Shown here piece after piece: positions 1-12,959 of a stretch of 64,000 nt of DNA. How positions within the stretch are numbered: position 1 is the first letter of the stretch; every line of letters starts with the position of its first letter. The stretch is from Adiantum capillus-veneris (lineage: Eukaryota > Streptophyta > Polypodiopsida > Polypodiales > Pteridaceae): NCBI GenBank assembly GCA_014529385.2, contig CM043966.1:38572537-38636536 (forward strand), written 5' to 3'. The notes below the pieces were generated by a model. It searched no databases. It worked only from the letters and a program-made list of their open reading frames with translations, and was not told the DNA's origin. The position numbers were made by a program, and so were the translations under genes.

Positions 1-480
1 TCCGCACACTTGCTTGCACTGTGTAGATAGTCTGCTGGTCTGGTCCTCTCTTGCCCTGGTCCAACTAGTCCTAGTTCTTGTCCCTGGTCCTGGTCTAGTC
101 CTCGCCCTGGTCCACTCCTCCTCGTCTTGCCAACTAGGTAGTCTAGTCACTGGTCCTGGACCAGGTGGTCTAGTCACTATCCTCACTTGTCCTATTTTAG
201 ACATGTGTTGTTCAGCCCACAATTAGAGTCTTCTTGCCCAAAGCTTGGTTGGATTGGTGGTCACTGCATGACACATACAAGGTGGTCAGTTGAGCATCAA
301 AGCGCACTACTGATCCCTCTGAGGCACTATAACAGAAGACGATCTATGGTATCTAGTAGAAGTCCATTAACCTCATCACCCATATCTCCACATACGACAT
401 CCCCCATTCCTTCATCCGGTTCCACATCTTTCAGATCACCTTCTCTAGCAAAGCTCTCTCCTATTCTGCTACAGTAGGCT
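1..480. other. Leader region upstream of a degraded retroelement, with CTGGTCC-rich low-complexity DNA
   Basis: Positions about 36-200 are built of imperfect CTGGTCC/CTAGTCC repeats. I see no recognisable protein here. The region runs directly into the gag-like reading frame that begins near 508, so it is probably the untranslated leader of that retroelement. Its LTR and primer-binding site were not found in the window. Confidence 0.35.
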
Positions 481-507
481 ATTGAGCAACAGGCTCAACA
501 AGGGGCC

Positions 508-2030
508 ATGGAGGCGTTGGCTAGTGTGTTGGCCAAGGTAAACATCAAGTTCCCCACCTTCAAAGGACTCTCTTCGGAAGATGTTGACAACCATGAACGA
601 AGATTCGTATCTCTCTGTAGAGGACGTGGTCTTAACAGAGAAGATGCTTATCTGGTACTTTTTCCATCCACCTTGGATGGTTTAGCAGACAAATGGTACA
701 GCCAGTATGCAGAGAATCATTTTGCAACTTGGGCAGACTTAAGACAACAGTTCTGTGCAGCTTTCAGGCTGGGTGACTAGAGAAAGTGTTGGATGAGTTG
801 GCCAACATTGTGCTCCAGCCAGAGGAGACTTTTGCAAAGCTTATGACTAAAACCAAGTCTCTAGTTGCCAAGCTTCCCGAGAAACCCGGTGAATTCATGG
901 TTAAGAAGTGGGTGGAGAAGGCGCTTCCCAAAACCTCTTAACAAAAACTCCGAGAGAGCCTCCGACCCGACACCACTATGGAGGAATTCATCGCAGCTGC
1001 TACTAGGATAGAGGGGGCTAGGAAGCTGTTCAACAACTCTCCTCACATAGATACTCCCTCTGTGTTCTCGGAAGGTAGTCCTGTTGATCCATTTACTTCC
1101 TTGTGCAGGGAACTTGAAGCCCTCAAACTACAACGCGCTCTCCAAGAAGAGAAATCGATCTCTTTGAGACAAGAGAAACCATCGCACCTTGAGGCTTTGG
1201 ATCAAATCAAGAGAGAACTAGAAGAGCTTCGATCTCAGCAGGAGACTAAAGCTATGGTATGGTGTAGCTCTTGTTGCTCTCCTGGACATCCTCCACAGGA
1301 CTGTCCCCTTTGGGCTTATTACCACTTCTGTGAAAAATCTGGGCACGAAGATAAGGATTGTTACTATATCAAAGGATTGCGGCAAATACAACAAAGTCTA
1401 GGTCCTTCTCTCCAACAAGGGCTAGCACCTGCATCCAACATGGTCTCACCCTATGGCCATCAAAACCCGTTGCCCCCTCTGCTGGCAACACCCCCTATGC
1501 AGCAAGGTATGCACAACAACTTTGCATCCCTAGCTTTTATCATGCTAGTACTCCCTCAGTTCCCCAAAGCTTCTACACTTCAGCCTCCAGCTCCATTCAA
1601 CAACAAGAGCAGCGACCACCTCGTCCCCCGTTTCGTCCGTCTAATCGGCCAATCTTATGCTACAGATGCGGTGAATATGGGCATTACCAAAGTAAGTGTC
1701 CTTTACCTGAAGGGTATCCTCCTTGAAGACATTGTCTGGAGTCTAAGAACCACTACAGTAAAGATTGTCCCAAACAAAGGGCATCCTCATCTTCAGGCTC
1801 GAATCAAAACCAACAAGAGTTTACATTCCCGAAGATCAATCTAATCACAGTGAACACCACCCCTCAGCCAACACCTACTACACATACAGTTCGGCCACAA
1901 CAAGAAGCAGAGCCTGTTGGCGTGCTCACTCGAGCACAAAGAGAAGCCCTGGGTTTAAGTTTGCCAACGGGACCATCTTGTCCAACCCTTCCGCAACCTA
2001 TTCAAAATGTGGAACCCGTAAGTGGTGAAA
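508..2030 (+). pseudogene. Ty3/gypsy gag, frame-broken, with zinc knuckles
   Basis: Gag capsid/nucleocapsid of an LTR retrotransposon, which would package element RNA in cytoplasmic particles. The first open piece (508-780) has the usual gag features, including a tryptophan-rich LADKWYSQ segment. It stops at 778, and the frame resumes at about 978-1844. Zinc knuckles are visible. One at about 1262-1303 fits C-x2-C-x4-H-x4-C (CSSCCSPGHPPQDC). A neighbour at about 1325-1365 has lost its first cysteine. A third lies in another frame near 1661-1702 (CYRCGEYGHYQSKC). The spread of frames and internal stops shows decay. It is followed by protease, RT, RNase H and integrase remnants in the same orientation, the normal Ty3/gypsy order. 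Confidence 0.8.
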
Positions 2031-2082
2031 AGAATAGGCCAATCTCTATGATTTTGGACATTGATGGAGCCTTCCTGGCAGC

Positions 2083-2755
2083 ATGGCTGACTTGCAACAG
2101 GTCAAAGTTTGCGAGGAGGCCGAGATTGTAGGAGCTATGCCCACAGTGGAAGCAAACTTGAAGAACACCTTTCAGCAAGTGTCTCTTTATGAGATGCTCC
2201 GGCTAGATGCAACCCTTAGAAGTGACACCCTCTCAATAATTCACTCTCTATACCCTGGTACAGGGCCTAGTGGACAGCACCTACCTGTGCAACCCTTAGA
2301 GTCCTACATGATTTCATATCCAGCTACTCCCCTCATCGACTATAAAAGTCCACGTCTTACTGTGTCTATTGGGCATCAATTCTCAGGCGTCATTGTGGAT
2401 GGTGGGTCTGGAATCAATCTAATGCCCAAATTTACCATGTCAACCTTAGGTCTGCAGCCTACCCACCCTGCTCCATTCACTGTTACATTGGCAGACCAAG
2501 GTGCCTTTGAAGTTACAAGACTTCACATTTAGCTTGGATTTTGTGGTGGTCAGTCTTCCTCAGGTGGAGGGAGGATTTCCTTTGCTGATTGGTAGACCAT
2601 GGTTGCGGCATACTAAGGAACTTCATGATTGGGAAAACGACGCCATGTGGATACGTTCTCTTGGCTCCCAAATGCAACCAATTCGGCTTGAAGGAGGGAT
2701 GGATCCAGTGGCTCATCACAACTCATTGTCAGTACAGTCCAACCCCGACCCTTAG
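2083..2755 (+). pseudogene. Retropepsin-like aspartic protease region of the same element
   Basis: This is the protease that would process gag-pol. The motif VDGGSGINLM at about 2395-2424 fits the D-[TG]-G active-site loop of a retropepsin. The downstream LIGRPWL segment, in a second frame near 2584-2610, matches the usual fold end. The reading frame shifts between these two parts (the ORFs overlap at 2501-2532). It lies between gag and reverse transcriptase, as expected for Ty3/gypsy. The stretch 2760-3400 is proline- and charge-rich linker in several broken frames. Confidence 0.7.
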
Positions 2756-3419
2756 CAGCCCATCCTACCTGACGCGTCTGACGAGGACCTGCTACAGTGG
2801 TTGGAAGCCACCACATCAATGCCATGCTACATGGTCTCTATTCAAAACTCACCTGTGCCGCCGTAAACACTCTCTCTTCCAACTCCTCAGGAGGACACAA
2901 ATGTCCAAAGTCCTACAGCGGACAATACAACAGTCGAAGAAGTAAGTGTGTCAGCCCCAAATTCTCATGCTTTGAATGACCCGCCGATGGAAGCCCTCGA
3001 TCTGGGGGAACCTATAACACATCACCGAAGGGGGAAGAAATCTCCTCTGCATGAACTCGCCAAAGATTCCCCCCTTCCTGTAGCATCTCCCAAGTTGGAC
3101 CCCTTCAAAAGCACTCTGTTATGTCTGGGTGTGAAGATTTACCCTTTGAGGAGCTTCCACCAGGATGGTTACAAGAAGAGTATGTGGAATTTCCAATCGA
3201 TCAAACACCTGCACATGATGTCTCAAAGCTCCAGGAGGCAGCTCACCTCTCATCTTCAGAAGCACCCTCTCCAGCTACACCCCCTGACCCGGTCAGAGAA
3301 GTCAACCTGGGAGATCCTGACAACCCTCAGCACGTACTCTTAGTAGCTTGGTTATGGGAGCATCCCACATTACTCAATTAGGTAGTCTCTTTCATACACT
3401 CTTTTAAAGATGTTTTTGC

Positions 3420-4149
3420 TTGGTCCTACAAGGATTTGGAGGGGATCCACCAGAATTGGGTGTCCACACTATACCTCTGCTTGAAGGGGCTAAGCCTGTA
3501 AGAGGCCGAGCTTTCAAGCTCAACTCGAAGTATGCTGAGGCGGCCAAGTCAGAGTTAGAAAAAATTCAAGAGGCAGGGATCATTGTACCTGTGGAGCACT
3601 CTGAGTGGTTATCACCCATGGTGATAGCGCCTAAGAAGCAGTCCAACAAAATCCGTGTGTGCGTAGATTATCGTGCTCTGAATAAGGTAACTATCCCAGA
3701 TGGTTTCCCAACACCTTTCATTGAGCATGTGCTCGAAGATGTAGCAGGGCATGTATTGTACAGTTTCAATGGGTTTAGTGGATACAATGAGTTGGGCATC
3801 TATCCAGGTGATTAGCTGAAAATGGCCTTTGTGACTCCCTTGGGTATTTTTTATCTACACTAGAATGTCTTTTGGGTTGAAAAATGCTCCACCTTCTTTC
3901 AATAGGGCGGTATATCTCATCTTTTGTCCTCTGCTTACAGATCATCTTTGCATCTTCATGGAAGATTTTTGGACCTTCTCAGGTGCTCAATGTTCAACCC
4001 CAATGGAAAATCTAGAGGAACACCTCGCTCAGCTCTCTGCTGTCTTCCTCAGGTACAGAGAGGCACGCCTAAAGCTAAATCCTAACAAATGTCATTTTTT
4101 GGTTACTGAGGGCACACTTCTAGGCCATGTGGTGCTGCTAAAGGTTTAG
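3420..4149 (+). pseudogene. Ty3/gypsy reverse transcriptase, catalytic motif altered
   Basis: RT domain of the element. Recognisable blocks are a primer-grip-like SEWLSPMVIAPKK, RVCVDYRALNKVTIPDGFP, the palm entry FSGYNELGIYPGD, and FGLKNAPPSFNRAVY in the next open piece. The frame is broken by a stop near 3813 and again near 3863. The catalytic YxDD box appears as FMEDFW (about 3954-3971), so the first catalytic aspartate of the pair is replaced by glutamate. With the stops, this copy cannot make active RT. The type (a fingers/palm like Tat/Athila elements) is an inference from wording of the blocks. Confidence 0.85.
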
Positions 4150-4169
4150 CGCCTGACCCAGAGAAGATC

Positions 4170-4928
4170 GTGGCAATCTTAAAGTTACCACCTCCCATCA
4201 ACCCAAAAGGGGTGCAGAGCTTTGTAGGCCACAGAGGTTATCATCGCAGGTTTATACGCATGTATGCACAGGTGGCTCAACCCCTAACCCGCCTAACCAA
4301 TGCTGCTGTTCCCTTTCAGTGGTCAAATGAAAAGGCTGAAGCTTTTTCATACCTTAAAAAATGCCTCACTGAAGCGCCTATCTTAGTAGCTCCCGATTGG
4401 TCTCTTACCTTTCATGTGCATACAGATGCTAGTCAACTGGCTGTGGGTGCGGTGCTGACTCAGCCTAGAAAGGAGTACAACCTGGATCGCCCTGTTCACT
4501 ATGCGAGTCGCCTACTCACCAAGGTAGAGCGCAATTATAGCACCACAGAAAGGGAAGGTTTAGCTATTGTGTATGCTCTGCAAAAATTTTGGCATTACTT
4601 ATTAGGAGTCCACTTCACAGTTATTACTGATCACCATGCCCTGCGATATCTGCTCAACAAGCCGCAGGTTGTAGGTAGAGTATGGCGATGGCTACTCTTA
4701 TTTCAAGAGTTTGATTTCGAAGTGGTACTCACGCCCGGAAAACATCATGTCCTTGCCGACCACCTTTCTCACGTTCACACTGGTGAAGAAGCAACAAGAG
4801 TTGCTGCCGACTTTCCCAATAGCAGTCTCTTTAAGGTGGATACCACTCCGGAATGGTACGGCGATGTTTTGCATCTGCTTTCTATTGGCCTGTACCCAGA
4901 GAACGCTTCTCCACTGCAGAAGAGATGA
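4170..4928 (+). pseudogene. Ty3/gypsy RT thumb/connection plus RNase H
   Basis: This is a continuous 252-codon piece. It starts in the RT thumb (VQSFVGHRGYHRRFI) and continues into RNase H with HTDASQLAVGAVLTQ, STTEREGLAIVYALQKFWHY, VITDHHALRYLL and HVLADHLS. The acidic RNase H residues (D of TDAS, E of TEREG, D of ITDHH, D of LADHLS) are all present, so the domain itself is well kept although RT before it is broken. It leads directly into the integrase region. Confidence 0.85.
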
Positions 4929-4990
4929 CTGTTGCTGAAGTCTAGGCCATTCACTCTGATTGGGGGACAAGCTATACAAATCAAGACAGG

Positions 4991-6095
4991 ATGGTGTTCA
5001 GAGGCGGTGTGTCTCCCCTCATGAAGTTAAGTATATTTTGGAGGATGCCCACAGTGGTCCCAGGTGGCCATTACCCTGGTCATATTACTACACAGAAGAT
5101 TCTTCAGTGTGGCTTATGGTGGCCCTATATTTTTCGTGATGCAATTGCCTACATAAAAGTATGTGATCTATGTCAGCGCTGTGGCCCTAAACCAAGCAAG
5201 CAGTCAAACCGTCCTCTGCAGGTCTCTATGGCATGGCAGCCCTTTGAGAGATGGGGCATTGATTTTTTAGGACCAATTACTCCCTCCGCCCAACCCGAAA
5301 ATTGGAAGTATCTCTTGGTGGCTACAGATTATGCAACAAAGTGGGCAGAGGTACTGGCGACAATGGACTGCACTGGCACTACGGTAGCCAAGTTTCTCTA
5401 CGAAAATATTTTGTGCAGGTTTGGATGTCCCTTGGAAATCACCACTGACAGGGGTAGTCACTTTGTGAATGAAATAATTTCAACCTTGCTTTCCAACTAC
5501 AAGATTTTTCACCGAAAATCTTGTTCCTATTACCCTAGAGCAAACGGCAGGCAGAGAGCACTAATAAGGTTCTGATAGCACTCCTGCGGAAAGCATGTCA
5601 TCTTCATCCCTCGACTTGGGCTCAAGCTATCCATGGTACCCTTTGGGCATATCAAACTTCTTTCAAAGCCACAACCAATCACACCCCATTTCAATTAGCT
5701 TTCGGTTTGGAAGCTAGCACATTTCGAATTCAACTCAGGATCTCCGCGAGTGGGCAGTCTACGTGCCAATGGAGATTTGGGGTCGGCATCTGTCTCTCGT
5801 CTTTTCCTTTTGGATATAAGCCGAAGTTTGGCTTCACTCGCTCTGGAAGCAAAGCAGCTTCGTCATAAAGCCTAGCATGATCGCCATCTCAGAAAGCCAC
5901 AAATAACGCAAGGAGCACTGGTGCTACTTTATCAAGCCAAGTTTCTGAAAAAAGCAAAGAAGTTGGTCCCAGCATGGCAAGGACCATATAAGGTGATGGA
6001 GATTCTACCCCACGGAGCTGTACGATTAGCCACCCTCGAAGGAGTTCCGCTGCCTTTAGTCAATGGATCTCGGATCAAATGCTATCATGCTTAAG
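4991..6095 (+). pseudogene. Ty3/gypsy integrase, frameshifted
   Basis: Integrase would insert the cDNA into the genome. The zinc-binding N-terminus is split by a frameshift near 5050-5065; GGHYPGHITTQKIL and CDLCQRC carry its histidine and cysteine ligands. The catalytic core shows DFLGPITPS (first D) and TTDRGSHFVNE (second D). Another frameshift near 5548 separates ANGR from QAESTNKVL, which holds the glutamate. The next frame continues with TLWAYQTSFKA and HTPFQLAFG, typical of plant Ty3 integrases, and fades out by about 6095. No chromodomain is recognisable. Confidence 0.8.
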
Positions 6096-6900
6096 CTTCC
6101 GATCAAGGGTCTAACCGGTCTACAATCAAGTGTTGAGCTTCACCGACTCCTGAACCTTTAAATAACTTCGGAATCACTATCTTTGGCATCCTTGCTGTTC
6201 CTTTTCATCCTATCTCATACACCCTCTCCTTAGTAAGCTCTCCTTTTGCAGACTATGTTAAGTTCAATGGGTTTGATTCTGGAATTGGATAAACTCTACC
6301 CTTCACTCTCTGTCTTCAATCTCTGTCTGTATCCTATGTAACCCTCTTCTGTGTTGTGTGTGGGAATGATTGTAGCCTTGGGCATAACCTACCCTCCTCA
6401 ACCCCGACTCAGGCCTTTTTCAAAGCACAAAATTCTTTGATTTATAACGTATCGAGGAAACTCAGTTCTTCTTTTTTGCATAAATGCCTTAGTATTCTTG
6501 AGTGGGGTATGTATGAAGGTAATTTTTTCGCTAGCAATTTTACTTTGAGTTTTATCTGCCACGGATTCTTTCAGAGGGGTTGGATGATCTCCGATTTTGG
6601 GAATCTTTCCTGCTCGTGCCTTGCTAGTCCCTTTGCCTGTCTAATGCTTCTGATGTCCTTTCACTCCTCTTTGCTTGGGAATGCCTCTATAATTTCAATT
6701 TCACCACACTTCACCCTCACCCTGAAGCCTTGAAGCCTTGTTGCCCAGACGCTCTTTCTATCAACCAAGTGTGCTAGATTGACTATGAAATTTTATTCCC
6801 CTCTTCAATAACCCTCTTCAATAGCAGGTCTTGAGTTCAACTCCTCGGCTAGATCTTTAAGGTCTCTTGGATAGTTTCCTTCACGTTAAAACTCTCTTCA
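6096..6900. other. No gene recognised
   Basis: This follows the integrase remnant and could be the 3' untranslated part or an eroded LTR of the element at 508-6095. A 125-codon open frame (6356-6733) has no recognisable motifs. No terminal repeat partner was found in the window. Confidence 0.3.
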
Positions 6901-6904
6901 TCTT

Positions 6905-7186
6905 CTTTTTCAACCCTCTGCTCTCACCCCTCCCCCTTGGTCTCCTCTCAACCCCCTCCCCTAGCCCTCTCCCTCGCCTCTAACCCTCCCCCTCACCCTT
7001 GGCCTTGCCCTCTCCTATCCCCTCGCCCCTCGCCCTTCCCTATTCCCTCACCCTCGCCCCCCCTCCTCTCCCCTTGACCCTCCCCTCACCCTCGCCCCCC
7101 CTCCCCTATCTCCTCGCCCCTCGCCTTCGCCCTCCCCCTTCCCTATCCCCTCGCCCCTTGCCCTTCCCTATTCCCTCGCCCTTGCC

Positions 7187-7229
<43 letters not shown>

Positions 7230-7485
7230 CCCATCTCCTTGCCCCTCGCCCTCCCTCTCCCCTATCCCCTCGCCCCTCGCCCTTCCCTATTCCCTATTCC
7301 CTCACCCTCGCCCCCCCTCCCCTATCCCCTCGCCCTCACCCTTCCCTATTCCCTCGCCCCTCGCCCTCGCCCATCAAGCCCCTCGCCCCCGTCCTCTCGA
7401 TCCATCCCTCGCCTGGCCATCCCTTCCTCTCGCCCTCGCCCTCGCCATCGCCAACCCTCGCCAGCGCCAAGAGGCTACGACACTC
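6905..7485. repeat. C-rich minisatellite-like tract with a 39-nt C run
   Basis: The tract is made of irregular CCCTCGCC / CCCTATTCC units and contains an uninterrupted run of C at about 7188-7226. It translates as proline/leucine/serine on the plus strand, but that is a by-product of composition. The homopolymer length is likely to be uncertain in the assembly. On the minus strand the same tract is G-rich enough to suggest quadruplex potential. Confidence 0.8.
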
Positions 7486-7726
7486 GCCCACGGCTGTGCA
7501 AAAGACGAAAAGCACATTAAAAAAAAAACAACTGGAAAACTATACTTACCTGGCTATAGTTTAAAGCTAAGCGTAAATTAGCCTCACTTTCATCACAGTC
7601 AGAAGGCCAGGTGTTCCTCTATCGCCAGCTTGACTCCAAGCTCTGTCCATTGCCAGGGTGCCTCCAGAGCACCTTCACCCTGCTACTCCAGTTTCTCAGT
7701 TGAAGATTCTCGGCATAGTTTATCAA

Positions 7727-9770
7727 GATGGTTCGTACTCGGAATAGAGAGAAGCATCTCTAGTCCGAGGAAGAGTCCTCTGCCTCTGGGGATAGCTCTA
7801 ACAGTAAATCGGACTATACTCCTAGTTCAGAGCAGCTTTCACAAGAATATTCAGAGGAAGATTCACCCCAATCAATCACTGCTGGCAAGGTCACCACTCT
7901 CCAGGTGCCTCGCCCTTCTGGTGCCATCTCGAAGGTACCTTTAGTAATGATCTATCATTTACAGGCGCCGAACCCGGCACTCAAGGATGTGTTCTCTCAG
8001 CAGCAAATGATACACTTGGGTCTTCAAAATTTGGCTCAGGCCGATTTGTCCTGCACAATCTCTACTGCCAAGCTAAGTTCCCTCTTGCTCACTTTTCCAA
8101 AGCTGAATGGTACTACACTTACAGTGGAGGATATCGGACAGGCTATGGGAATATTGACTGTGCTGGCACCTCTGCCCACCTCTGCCCGCCACCAAAACTT
8201 TCTCGAATCTCTCACCAGAAGAAACTGCAAATGCTTGCCAGGAACTGTTGCTGGACTCACATGCAGACTATCACCGGAGACAGCAGTTGTATTCAGTTTT
8301 ATGGTATTATTTTTTACTGCGCGCACCGGAAAGAACAAGGGTTCCATCTTCTCCAGGTTCTCCAGCAATATGCGATGCTTGGTTTTATCTCTACCACTGC
8401 CTGTTGTATCCATTTCACCATCTGCTCTTTAAAGCGCTTCAGGACAGAGCAAAGTGTTTTCGGGCTTAGTGTAAGGGAAAGCGGAAAGGTTCAATTGCTA
8501 TGCAACCCCTATTATGTATTGGGTAGTGTAGATTATGCAGCAAAAGGCAGATGCAACAGCTGTTCTCACCCTGCAAGATGATCCAAAAGAACAAAACCAA
8601 GGCCGTTCCAAAATGGCCAAAGGGAAAGGCATCTTGTGCAAGAGGGCAAAGGTACAAAAAGATTCGCCTGAGCAGCTAGCAACACTACCCTTCTCCGAAT
8701 CACGGGTCAAAATCTCTGACGTCCATACTGCAACACCAACAGTGTGTATATCTACTTCTGTGGCCACTTTCACACCACCTCTTGTGAGTAGTGTTGCAGT
8801 CACTAAAACACAACCTCCAGTTGTGTCGGCGGCACCACGAACTACTCTTAGTGCAGGGGCACCTAGTGATACTACAGGGGCATCTAGCTCTGGGACACCT
8901 ACATCTGAACAGCATGACATATATGAGAATTTTGCGCCTCAGCCCGACAGACTTTTAGATGTAGACAGAAGAGCCATTTCGACGATTATGAATGTAGCCC
9001 TCTCACTGCAAGGTACCAACGGTCTGCATCGCACTTGCTATGATAATATGCAAAGGGAAGTGCGCGCTCATCTTCAACGAGCGTTGGATAGGGACATGTT
9101 AGTTGCTACGTCTCAAGATCGCATAGAAATCTTAACTCAACAGGTAGTGGACCTCAAACGTATTGTCCACACTCAGCAAAAACAGTTAAAAGAGGCAAAT
9201 GATATGGCCACAGTAGTTCAGGATCTCTCTCCTGTGGTACATACACTGTGTCCCTCATGTGCCAAAGACCAAGCTGTAGCCATTCACAGATAGTTACAAC
9301 TACAGCTGCAGCTACAACTACAACCCCGGTTTCTACGCAAGTTCCTGCTATGGCAACATAGATATAGATGGACGTTTCCAAAGCCCATTCAGGGGATTCT
9401 CAAACAACAGAGAAAACAAATCCTACCAATATGGAGTCTAAGCCAGCAGGATCGGTTTCATCACAATTTCATGGACCCTCTATGGCCTCCCCCTCCCAGT
9501 CCCCATCCTTTCCTCAGCACTTCTACGGCTTCCCTGGATTCCAAAAACCTGTTCCACCCTCTGAGCCTACCCAGTCTTTTCCTGGGTTTGCACCCGCTCC
9601 ACCTACTCACCCTACTCAGCCTGCTGCTCGTGGGGTGGGTACTCCATACCCGATGTAACCTCCTCATGGCCACTACCCCTCACCATACACATGGCCTCTA
9701 TCTCCTTACCCACCTTTCTATCAGCCTCCTCCTCCTCCCCCTCCATCATCCGACCACCAACAGTAGATCG
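7727..9770 (+). pseudogene. Unidentified degraded ORF region, probably retroelement-associated
   Basis: I do not recognise this protein. A frame opens at 7727 with MVRTRNREKH and is cut by a stop almost at once. It continues serine/glutamate-rich to about 8432. A further frame (8535-9293) has a low-complexity Thr/Ser/Pro segment, then a heptad-like coiled-coil stretch rich in Q, L and K near 9070-9220, and ends with a CPSCAK pair. The last part (9368-9657 and beyond) is proline-rich, ending in a polyproline run near 9728-9745. The pattern of charged head, coiled coil and Pro-rich tail could fit a gag or an accessory ORF of a Tat-like element, but no zinc knuckle or protease was found. Function unknown. 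Confidence 0.35.
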
Positions 9771-9869
9771 TCGATATTTCAGTTCTTCAGTTCCGCTCTC
9801 CGGGACGGGTAGCGGTCTTGTGGTGGGCAACCTGTAGCAGGCTACAATGTCACTTTCACAGGACAATTA

Positions 9870-12300
9870 GTTTACAGTTGGTCTTTGGTCTGGTCGGTTC
9901 ACACTAGACGGACTCGCTGGGTAGAGACACGTGGCAGGGATACGGTGGTTTAGTGGACATCGTGGCCAGGTCACCACCGCCACCCAGTGGGGATAGACTT
10001 AGGTGATGTTCTTTATGAGCGATTGGTGGCTCTTTATGATTGTATATATGAATAGTAGTTTTTGATCAGAGAGCTTGTACGCAGTCGTCTAGAGTGAGTG
10101 ATTCTATACACAAAGCACGTCTTCCCTGCACATCTAACCCTCGACACCCCCATTGTACCTGTGAGTCTTGGGCTGGAGCTGAGTGTGCTGCCATGCCAGA
10201 GTCTGTATCAGTCTTTGAGATAGTCGAGTCATATGTTCTGGTCTGTTGTTGTGTCTTTGTGAGCTCTGTTGACGTCTATTGTTTCCTTTCTATTTAGTCT
10301 GTTTGAGTGAGATTGTCACGCACATTGCACCGAGGACCACCCACTGTAGAGAGCACGGCACATTATCCGCGCTATAGGGATCTGAAGGGGATTTTTCTCA
10401 TCTCTTAGGATCATCTGTATTGGTTAGGCTCACTGGGAAATATCGTGCAAAGTGTCCAAACCCATTGCATTTACATGCTCTGAAGAACATGCCAAATTTT
10501 AGTGGAATAACCTTAGGGAGGCCCCACATTTACAATGATATTTTTTTATGGTGGCTTTTGAGTGTCTGAGCGGATGGATACCTTGTTTACAACACTACCA
10601 AGCTTTTTGATAGAAGAAATGAGAACCGAGGTTTCCAATTTGTTGGTAAGATCTTTCAAATTACTAACCATCAGGTTGACAAACTCCACTCATATCGGGC
10701 ATAATTCCTTCAAAGTGCATGGAATTTCAAATGATGGGTCCCATAAGGGGATGCAAATTGGTGATCTGTTAAGATAAAGTAACAATTTGGCCATGATTTC
10801 CAATACTAGGGTTCCGATTAAACTAAAATGTAGAGAACCATTTTGCCAAGTATTGAATAAAATCTACTAAGACACCATGATTCAAAATCCTGGAATCTAC
10901 AACCAATTGATGAGTTCGGCCTTTGTCAGAACCTTGCCCATGAAATAAAATACTAGAGTTGAGCTAGCCAACTTGGCTAACTGCCTCTTGATCAACACTA
11001 ATGGGTTGCCACTGTGCATCCATTTGCAATTTTCACCCTCTGAGACACGGTTTTCTTCAATGACTAGAAAGCCTTATTCCCTTTGGCTAAGTCCATGACG
11101 ATTGATGTGCTCGCCTCCTTAAAGTCTGGGGTAGTCACTTATTAAAAGATCCTTATATCATGTGTATTAAAGAGGTAATTAATAATACCCCAATATACAT
11201 ACTATAATTACATCGTTGGCCTATTTTAAAAACCCCCACTCCCCTCTATTGTATACATAAAAGTATACATTTTGAATTTATAATAATCCTCTAAGGTTAA
11301 CTCACTTGGTATCATACACATTTTAAAAGTGACCACCCCAGGCCTCAAAGGATTTCTTATAAGCCCCATATTCCCTTTGTGCTAGGCTACCCTAGAGCGC
11401 TAAGATTTCCATTTTCAAAATTGTGCTTTCCACTCTGGAATGAGTTGGTGACCTGATTAGTTATTCTAAGTTCACAGGTAGTTGTCAAATATTAGATCAG
11501 ATAGAATGAAAAAAATCATATTTTAGATTACTAGACGATAAAGTCAAACAAACAACTAAATTGAATTGAAAGAATAAATTCATATTACAAGAACTGAACT
11601 AAAATTAAAAGAATGGAGTCAAACGACAATAAACGAGGCAATTGGAAATTATATATTCAGATTGGTGAGTTAAGAAGTACAACTGATATTGCACCGAGTG
11701 CTAAATTACAAATAGTATAAGAGTTCCATGGATTCATGAATACAATAAAGATCTACCCAAGACCGGCCTTGATAGAAGATCGATCCCAAATGAAAGTAGA
11801 AGGTCCTATATATATTCACCCATATTGGGTTTTGATTGATTGTGTGAGTGTCGAATTACTGACTAGTACTGGTAAATTTTCTATATACAATCTCTTATAG
11901 GGCGACTTCCCACCATCATACATCCTCCTCCCCTGTCTTAATCTTGGTGTATTTTAAAAATTCCAAAATGTTTATTTGATTTTAGTGTCTTTATTTGGAG
12001 CTTTCTTCAGGGTCGCCTTTGGTACCTCCTAGGATGGAAATCTGCATTAGGAAGGGAATGGGGTATAAGACGGCCTCTTTATTTGGCAGTTTAAGGAAAT
12101 GCTTAAAGCTTAAGCCAAGTTTGACCAAGCCTAAAAGAGAGGGCAAAAAGGCATATGTTGAGATTTTAAAAAATCCCATTTGTATATATTGTATTTGAAA
12201 ATAGGCTATTTTAACCCAAAAGAGAGTTGGGTAACTGGATGTCAAAATGTTTTTTCCCCATCTCTCTCCTCTCTTTCTAGCATATAAAACACTCTCTCTC
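9870..12300. other. Intergenic DNA, no gene recognised
   Basis: Mixed composition, becoming AT-rich from about 11150 to 11900. Short open frames here (for example 10094-10297 and 10562-10777) have no motifs and no supporting context. I see no RNA gene. Confidence 0.3.
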
Positions 12301-12536
12301 ACTTAGTTCTCATTAAAAGTTGCTTAGGTACCCCTACCAAAAAACCATATTTTGCATATTCTGTCACTGCATTCTCTCTCTAAAATGTGAGCCAACTCTT
12401 TCTCTTTCCCCCCTTTTCTCACTTGTCACTTCCACCTCCCAATCATCAAGAGGACATTTTATGCTGCCTACATCTGACAGAAAGTGCAGATCCTCCAAGG
12501 TTGCAGATCTACTCTCTCTCCCACTCTCTTCCTTTA

Positions 12537-12540
<4 letters not shown>

Positions 12541-12580
<40 letters not shown>
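12541..12580. repeat. (CT)20 microsatellite
   Basis: An uninterrupted CT dinucleotide run inside a wider CTCTC-rich region (about 12380-12660). Confidence 0.95.
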
Positions 12581-12584
<4 letters not shown>

Positions 12585-12959
12585 CTTCTCCCACTCTCTC
12601 TCCCCAGGTGAGAGCAATGGAAAACTCATTACCTCTGAGTGCAGCAACATTTTTCTCTCTAAAGCTCTCATGATCAACATTTTGAATTCAAAGGAGATTG
12701 AGCTACACTCCCTGTCTTTCTTCCCTCCACAACATAATCCTGTTCTACTATCTCTGAGTACTCTCCACTTTTTTCCTCCATAGCTAGCTTTCTCTACTTG
12801 CGGCAGTCACCATTACACATTCTTTCTCTAATTTGCTTGATTAGCTAACAAACATGCAATTCAATTGCCCTCCACTCCAAGACATTACTAATAGGCCAAA
12901 ACGATATTGATTAAACAATAATTTGGAGTAGGAGTACACTATTGTGTGACTTGGCACAT

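Noticed and set aside
6999-7520. 173-codon Pro/Leu/Ser ORF
   Set aside because: Low-complexity C-rich tract; the polyproline run is just poly-C.
12387-12611. Open frames through the (CT)n tract encoding Ser/Leu repeats
   Set aside because: They exist only because a dinucleotide repeat has no stops; no other coding signs.
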